From JAXLQL01 sp046331625 (GTDB lineage: Bacteria; Acidobacteriota; Terriglobia; Bryobacterales; Bryobacteraceae): a stretch of 64,000 nucleotides of DNA. This document shows, one piece after another, positions 59,638 through 64,000 of this stretch (the stretch's first letter is position 1; the number at the start of each line of letters is the position of its first letter). The stretch covers positions 21,924-85,923 of the forward strand of contig JAXLQL010000033.1 of NCBI GenBank assembly GCA_046331625.1. The letters run 5' to 3'. The position numbers and the translations under genes were made by a program. The notes under the pieces were generated by a model, which was not told where the DNA came from, did no database searches, and saw only the letters and a program-made list of their open reading frames with translations.

Positions 59638-59772
59638 GTGTTGATCCTGGACTCGGGAGCGGTGAGCCAACTGGCGGAGCGCTCGCGCCGGAGGATTTGT
59701 TCGATCTCGGCATCTTGCCGGATGGCGTTCGCGGGGACGGCCGGCTTGGCTCGACAGAACTTCGACGCCTGA
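59638..59772 (+). pseudogene. Possible VapC (PIN) N-terminal fragment
   Basis: VVLILDSGAVSQLAERSRR matches the first strand and helix of PIN toxins, with the catalytic Asp in LDSGAVS. The following sequence (RICSISASCRMAF) loses the match, probably by a frameshift. A short frame ahead of it (MPRSANPLLAVAKRIAGGR, from 59560) could be an antitoxin remnant. Nothing else is recognisable in 59361-59882. Confidence 0.3.
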
Positions 59773-59882
59773 TCGACCCGCTGAATCTCCCGCCGGCACC
59801 TTCCAATAACCGGCGCTGCCCCCGGCCGCAACTAGCTTTGCGCTTGCAGTTCCCCGCAAGTTCACCGGTCCGAAAGTGTGGG

Positions 59883-61064
59883 TCAGGCGTAGACCGCTTG
59901 CTCGAATTCTCGGAGCAGACCCACCGCTTCGGCATCCACGAAGGGCAGAAACTGCATCATGATCACGCCACACCGGTCACGCGCCGGATCGATCCAATAG
60001 AAGGTATTGCTGATGCCCGCCCATGCGAGACTGCCGGCCGAGCGGCCGCCGTGGTGCGGCGTCACGTTCATCAGGAATCCCAGCGTGAACCGGTCACTTT
60101 CACCAGGATGGACGTCCATGTCGGCGGAGATCTCGGGAGTGGTGGTCTTCAGGATCCCAGCGCGTACGTTTCCGATCTGGTTCGTGGTCATCAGCTTCAC
60201 CGACGGCCGCGACAAAATCCCCTGACCATGTTTCAGGATCGCCTGCATGAAGCGGACATAGTCTGGCGCGGTGGAGTAGAGTCCGCCACCGCCGTTGAAC
60301 GATTTCGGCGGATCGGGCTGCTTCCGATCGTTCGGTTTCAAGCTGCCGTCGGGCTGGCGCCGATAGCCGGTCACCACACGATCGAACTTGGCGGGTGGCA
60401 CGATGAAGCTCGTGTCCGGCATACCGAGCGGTTTCAAGATGTGTTGCTGGAAGTAGTCTTCGAGCGAGAGTCCGCTGACGTTCTCCACCAGCCGGCCCGC
60501 GAGATCGATGCCCTGCCCATACTGCCATCGCGTACCGGGATCGAAGATGAGCGGCGCAGGCGTGGACGAGTTGACTCCCGGACTCGAGTCCCATCGTTGC
60601 CGGTCGCGATCCCACAGCGCATAGCAGAGTCCCGACGTGTGCGTGAGCAGGTGGTGCAGCGTCACCGGACGCGCGGGAGGCCGAAGGCGCGCCTGACCCG
60701 TGACGGGGTCGAAACCGGCAAGCACCTGCTTGCCACGAAGTTCGGGCAGATGTTTCTCGGCTGGCTCGTCGAGCGTGACCTTCTTCTTCTCCACCAACTG
60801 CAGCGCGGCCACGGTGGTGATTGCCTTGGTCATCGACGCGATGGCGAAGATCGAGTCGGGCTTGATGGGCAAGCTCGACTCCGCATCGCGCGTGCCGAAC
60901 GCTCCCTGATACAGGACTCGCCGCGAGTCGGCGGCCATGGCGGCCACGCAAGGGATTCTGCGCCGCTCCATCCCGCGCGATAACGTGTCGTCGATCGAAA
61001 CCCGCGCGCGCAGCGGCAGCGCGGCAACAGTGGAAGCGAAAGCTCGGCGAGACAGCATCGCCAT
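59883..61064 (-). CDS. Serine hydrolase of the beta-lactamase/EstB fold
   Basis: 393 residues. The start ATG 61064 overlaps the SDR stop as TGATG; MLSRRAFASTVAALPLRARV is a probable Tat-type signal. The class C/EstB catalytic motifs are IASMTKAITTV (SxxK, nucleophile Ser) and WQYGQGIDLAGRLVENV (Tyr motif, YGQ instead of YxN); the third position is uncertain (HHGGRSAG). Members are esterases or D-amino peptidases more often than true beta-lactamases, so resistance is not claimed. Cotranscribed with the SDR. Confidence 0.85.
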   Translation of the reverse strand: MAMLSRRAFASTVAALPLRARVSIDDTLSRGMERRRIPCVAAMAADSRRVLYQGAFGTRDAESSLPIKPDSIFAIASMTKAITTVAALQLVEKKKVTLDEPAEKHLPELRGKQVLAGFDPVTGQARLRPPARPVTLHHLLTHTSGLCYALWDRDRQRWDSSPGVNSSTPAPLIFDPGTRWQYGQGIDLAGRLVENVSGLSLEDYFQQHILKPLGMPDTSFIVPPAKFDRVVTGYRRQPDGSLKPNDRKQPDPPKSFNGGGGLYSTAPDYVRFMQAILKHGQGILSRPSVKLMTTNQIGNVRAGILKTTTPEISADMDVHPGESDRFTLGFLMNVTPHHGGRSAGSLAWAGISNTFYWIDPARDRCGVIMMQFLPFVDAEAVGLLREFEQAVYA

Positions 61065-61834
61065 CACAGAGTGTTGGCGAGCACGCCGCCATCGATGAGC
61101 ACGGTGGTTCCGGTGATGTAGCTGCCCGCATCGGTGCCGAGGAGCAATGCCAGGCCCGCGATCTCTTCGGGCTTGCCCCAGCGCTTGAGCGCGGTTCGAT
61201 TAGTGAACTCCTGCTTCTGTGCGTCGTTCAGCAGGCCGAGCGGGAGCTCGGTCAGGAACGGTCCCGGCGAGATGCAGTTCACCGTCACGTTGTAGGGGCC
61301 GAGGTCGAGCGCGCTCGACCTCGCCATTCCGATCAGCGCGGACTTGGTTGCGCTGTACACATTGCGCCCGAGCTTACCGCCGAGGCCGAGCACAGACGAG
61401 ATGTGGATGACGCGGCCCCAGCGGCGTTCCATCATCTGCGGAAGCAGAGCGCGGGTGAGGCGCATGATGCCCGAAAGGTTCAGCTCGATGATCTGGTCCC
61501 ACGCTTCATCGGTGATTTGGTCGACGCGCTGCGGGATGTTCGATCCGGCGTTGTTGACGAGCACGTCTACGCGCCCGAGCCGCTTCAGCGTCTCGTCAGC
61601 TACGCGCTGCGCTTCGCCCTTCTTGGCGAGGTCCGCTGTCATCCACTCCACGCGAACGGAGAGCCCTTCGCCGATTTCCTTGGCGGCTCCTTCGAGCTCA
61701 CTTTGGTTTCGGCTGCAGATCATGATCGAGGCGCCGTGTTCGGCGTAGATGCGCGCCATGGCTTTGCCGAGTCCGCGGCTGCCGCCGGTCACCAGAGCAA
61801 CGCGGTCCGTGAGGTCGAAGAGCTTCTCGTACAT
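61064..61834 (-). CDS. Short-chain dehydrogenase/reductase
   Basis: 256 residues with the full classical SDR set: ALVTGGSRGLGKAMARIY (coenzyme glycines), LVNNAGSNIP, the catalytic Ser in HISSVLG, Tyr/Lys in YSATKSAL, and the PG motif NCISPGPFLTEL. Arg in SRNQSE after the second beta strand suggests NADPH preference. Substrate unknown. It is transcribed before the serine hydrolase with a 1-base overlap, and is divergent from the Gfo/Idh gene across 66 bases. Confidence 0.93.
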   Translation of the reverse strand: MYEKLFDLTDRVALVTGGSRGLGKAMARIYAEHGASIMICSRNQSELEGAAKEIGEGLSVRVEWMTADLAKKGEAQRVADETLKRLGRVDVLVNNAGSNIPQRVDQITDEAWDQIIELNLSGIMRLTRALLPQMMERRWGRVIHISSVLGLGGKLGRNVYSATKSALIGMARSSALDLGPYNVTVNCISPGPFLTELPLGLLNDAQKQEFTNRTALKRWGKPEEIAGLALLLGTDAGSYITGTTVLIDGGVLANTL

Positions 61835-61900
61835 AGAGTCACATTATAAGTCCCGGCTCTTCGAGCCTGGCGCTTCTGAGACAATTGCAGGTTGCCGCAA

Positions 61901-63056
61901 ATGACCACATCAGCATTGAGAATCGGGATCGCCGGCTCGGGATTCGCCGGCAAGTTCCATCACAAGAACCTGCGCGGGCTGCCTGCCTTGACCGCGGGAG
62001 TCACCAGCGCACGCGCCGAATCGCGCGCTGCATTCGCCGCTGAGTTCGGCGTGCGCGCCTACGATTCGGTGGACGCGATGCTACCGGACATCGACGTGCT
62101 CGATATCTGCACGCCTCCCCTCGTCGCACGCGGCGTACATTCGCGCGGCCGCGGCGGCGGGCAAGCACGTGATCGTGGAGAAGCCGTTCCACGGCTTCTT
62201 CGGGTCGCCAGAGAAGCACTCGAAGGAAGAGATGCTGGCCGCTGTGACGGAAGAATTGCGCGACGTCCGTCGCGTGGTCAGCGAAGCCGGCATCCTGCTC
62301 GGCTACGCGGAGAACTACATCTACGCGCCGTCGATCCAACGCGAGCGCCAGATCCTCGAGCACACCAAGGCGCAGATCCTGCGGATGACGGCCGAAGAGT
62401 CGCATTCGGGATCGCACTCGCCGGTCTACGGGATCTGGAGCGAGCAGGGCGGCGGATCGCTCATCGGCAAGGGCTGCCATCCACTCGGCGGCGTGCTCTA
62501 TCTCAAGCGCAAAGAGGGGCTCGCGCGGCGCGGCTCGCCGATCCGGCCAGTGGCGGTGAGCTGCCGCACGCACGCCATCACCAAGGCGCCGGCGTTCGAA
62601 GATCGCGGCTACCTGCGGACCACCTACAAAGACACGGAAGACTACGCGTTCATCCACGTGATCTTCGATGACGGCATGGTGGCTGACGTGACGACGAGCG
62701 AGTTGGTGCTCGGCGGGGTCTACGATTTCGTCGAGGTGTACGCGAACAATCACCGCACGCGCTGCCACATCCAGCCTGTGCGTGTAGTGGACCTCTACAG
62801 TCCGGACAAGAAGGAGTTCGCGGGCATGGATCTGATGGAGAAGATCAGTTCCAACGAAGGCTGGATCCCCGCGTATCCGGAGTTCGGATGGAGCAACGGC
62901 CAGTTCTATGAGATGCACGACTTCGTGCACTCGATGCGGGCAGGCAAGCAGCCCGAGTGCGACTTGGATTTGGCGATCGACATCACGCTGACAATTTACG
63001 CAGGTTATGTTTCGGCGGACCGGAAGGGGGCGGAAGTGGAGGTCCCGCGGATTTGA
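61901..63056 (+). pseudogene. Gfo/Idh/MocA oxidoreductase with one frameshift
   Basis: Frame 1 gives MTTSALRIGIAGSGFAGKFH, ESRAAFAAEFGVRAYDSVD, then LDICTPP, where it loses sense. From about 62115 a second frame continues: AAYIRAAAAAGKHVIVEKPF, GYLRTTYKDTEDYAFIHV, to the stop at 63056. One extra C in CCCC at about 62110-62116 explains the shift; with it removed the product is about 384 residues with GxGxxG, EKP and the C-terminal barrel. Either the gene is inactive or the C run is a sequence error. ATG 61901 is the most likely start (TTG 61892 is in frame upstream). Confidence 0.82.
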
Positions 63057-63071
63057 GGGGGATTCCAAGCC

Positions 63072-63293
63072 TCAGAGGAACCGGTGGAATTCCTCTGGAG
63101 TCAACCCTGCAGCGCGCAAGATCGAGCGTAGCGTGCCTCGATCCAACTCCTTGTGATCGGGGACGACGACTTGCGCGAAGGGATCGTCGCGCCGAAGTAC
63201 CATGTGGCTACTCTCCTGGCGCCGAAAGCGAAACCCGGCTCTTTCGAGTGCGCGGCGGCACTCATGACCGGAAATGCTCGGTAGCTTGCTCAC
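63072..63293 (-). CDS. hicA: HicA-type mRNA interferase toxin
   Basis: 73 residues from GTG 63293: SKLPSISGHECRRALERAGF, RFRRQESSHMVLRRDDP, VVVPDHKELDRGTLRSIL and RAAGLTPEEFHRFL. It matches the dsRBD-like HicA fold with the catalytic His in SSHMVL. It overlaps the HicB stop by 4 bases (GTGA). Here the antitoxin gene comes first, the reverse of the classic E. coli hicAB order. Confidence 0.9.
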   Translation of the reverse strand: MSKLPSISGHECRRALERAGFRFRRQESSHMVLRRDDPFAQVVVPDHKELDRGTLRSILRAAGLTPEEFHRFL

Positions 63294-63520
63294 ACCGAAA
63301 CCAACAATGCCTCGGAACGTTCCTCTGGAACGGGCAGATTGTCTTCCACGAGTGCGGCAATGTACCCACGAATCGCTTCCTTGATGTTCGCGATCGCCTC
63401 TTGTCTTGTTCGACCCTGCGTCACGCAACCGGGCAGACTCAGACACTCAGCGACCCAGTAGCCATCCTCCCCAGGTCGAATCACAACTTGTCTCAGCTCG
63501 GTCTCCATCGAATTAATCAT
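63290..63520 (-). CDS. hicB: HicB-type antitoxin
   Basis: 76 residues from ATG 63520 (ATG 63508 possible). METELRQVVIRPGEDGYWVA, ECLSLPGCVTQGRTRQEAIA and NIKEAIRGYIAALVEDNLP form the partial RNase-H fold of HicB. The usual C-terminal DNA-binding tail is absent, so it is the short HicB form. It precedes and overlaps hicA. Confidence 0.9.
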   Translation of the reverse strand: MINSMETELRQVVIRPGEDGYWVAECLSLPGCVTQGRTRQEAIANIKEAIRGYIAALVEDNLPVPEERSEALLVSV

Positions 63521-63561
63521 AGCTCCCGATGCGTTGGCAAACGAGAATCGAACCGGTGGGC

Positions 63562-63958
63562 TCAGGCCGGAAAGCCATACTCGATCCGGTCGAGGATCAT
63601 TTCCACACGACGCGCACCGAGCTCTGTCAACTCAGCCTCGATGCGCTTGATCGCCGAACTCTGGGTGCGGCGTGGTGAGCCACTGACGCACATCCTCGCG
63701 GTTGTCCCAAACGAACTCCGCCGTCGCGACTACTCGCACCAGCCGTTCGGTACGCTCGCTCTCGGGGATGGTCAGACGCACCCGGCGTTTGAATGTTGCT
63801 TCCGGCACCACACGGTTTTGAAACTCTCGCGCCGCTGCTCTCTCCGGAAAGACTCGCGACACTGAGCGAACGAGCGCCTGCTTGGGCAACCCCTTCTGAA
63901 CGGCTCGGGCCAGGTCTGCCAGCGAGTTACTCTTGATCCCCAACACGCGCGCGACCAA
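63562..63958 (-). pseudogene. MbcA/ParS/Xre-type antitoxin remnant
   Basis: Frame 1 from 63958 reads VARVLGIKSNSLADLARAVQ, VVPEATFKRRVRLTIPESER, LVRVVATAEFVWDNREDV and RQWLTTPHPEFGD. The C-terminus then shifts to SAIKRIEAELTELGARRVEM and ILDRIEYGFPA (stop 63562). DUF2384-type antitoxins end xxWLxxPNPxLGG-xPxxxxxTxxGAxxVxxLLxRIExG, so the two parts are one protein. One indel lies near 63650. Upstream of 63958 the frame also breaks at a stop (TGA) near the right edge. No RES-domain toxin follows. Confidence 0.65.
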
Positions 63959-64000
63959 TGTCTCACGACGACTTCAACAGCTCCAACTCCTCCAACGTCT

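Noticed and set aside
59883..61064. Antibiotic-resistance beta-lactamase
   Set aside because: The fold is shared with esterases and peptidases; the Tyr motif is YGQ and no resistance context is present.

Overview
The window looks like chromosome of an Acidobacteriota bacterium, most likely a Bryobacterales/Solibacter relative (inference). It has high GC with strong GC3 bias in core genes, two giant Oar-type TonB-dependent receptors with N-terminal carboxypeptidase-regulatory domains, proteins with the Solibacter-type C-terminal domain (TIGR03437-like), an ECF sigma factor overlapping a Ser/Thr kinase with PD40 repeats, and PQQ dehydrogenase/cytochrome c genes. A tRNA-Cys lies at 59.3 kb.

Layout. 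0-9.2 kb: glycosyltransferase-methyltransferase fusion, Tat-exported Gfo/Idh oxidoreductase, a short SecA paralogue with altered motor motifs, a TIR/STAND-like protein beside a DUF4126-type membrane protein, and a periplasmic adaptor (HlyD/MacA type) with no adjacent transporter. 9.25-28 kb: an accessory island. It opens with a broken IS630 element and a decayed Ig-like gene, continues with seven co-oriented secreted-protein genes from three paralogous families (A, B, C; order A1-B1-A2-C1-B2-A3-C2), one of which (B2) is cut by a 1.66-kb IS481-like element, and ends with a dead VapC gene and an orphan phage-terminase cassette. 28-42 kb: GH13 enzyme, ECF sigma/kinase/glycosyltransferase operon, a 38-residue basic peptide gene before a BNR-repeat protein, a polysaccharide ABC exporter, sigma/anti-sigma pair, OsmC, a foldback repeat, a truncated gene, an SDH_sah-type protease operon and a loose C-terminal piece of RseP. 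42-53 kb: two Oar-like receptors, intact VapBC with palindromic operator, and a siderophore receptor facing candidate iron-responsive sites. 53-64 kb: DJ-1/PQQ dehydrogenase/cytochrome c operon, ABC ATPase with a permease-amidohydrolase fusion, tRNA-Cys, serine hydrolase + SDR pair, a frameshifted Gfo/Idh gene, HicAB and a broken MbcA/ParS-type antitoxin.

Throughout, intergenic gaps carry a REP-like element built of two consecutive short hairpins; one inverted pair (56.0-56.1 kb) shows compensatory base changes. Broken genes concentrate in the accessory region and near toxin-antitoxin loci, while the longest genes are intact. That argues for real decay over general sequencing error, although several indels sit in homopolymers.

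The best candidate for an undescribed system is the A/B/C secreted-protein cluster (11.6-24.7 kb). The TIR/STAND-like protein, the permease-amidohydrolase fusion, the SecA paralogue and the orphan terminase cassette are further leads.
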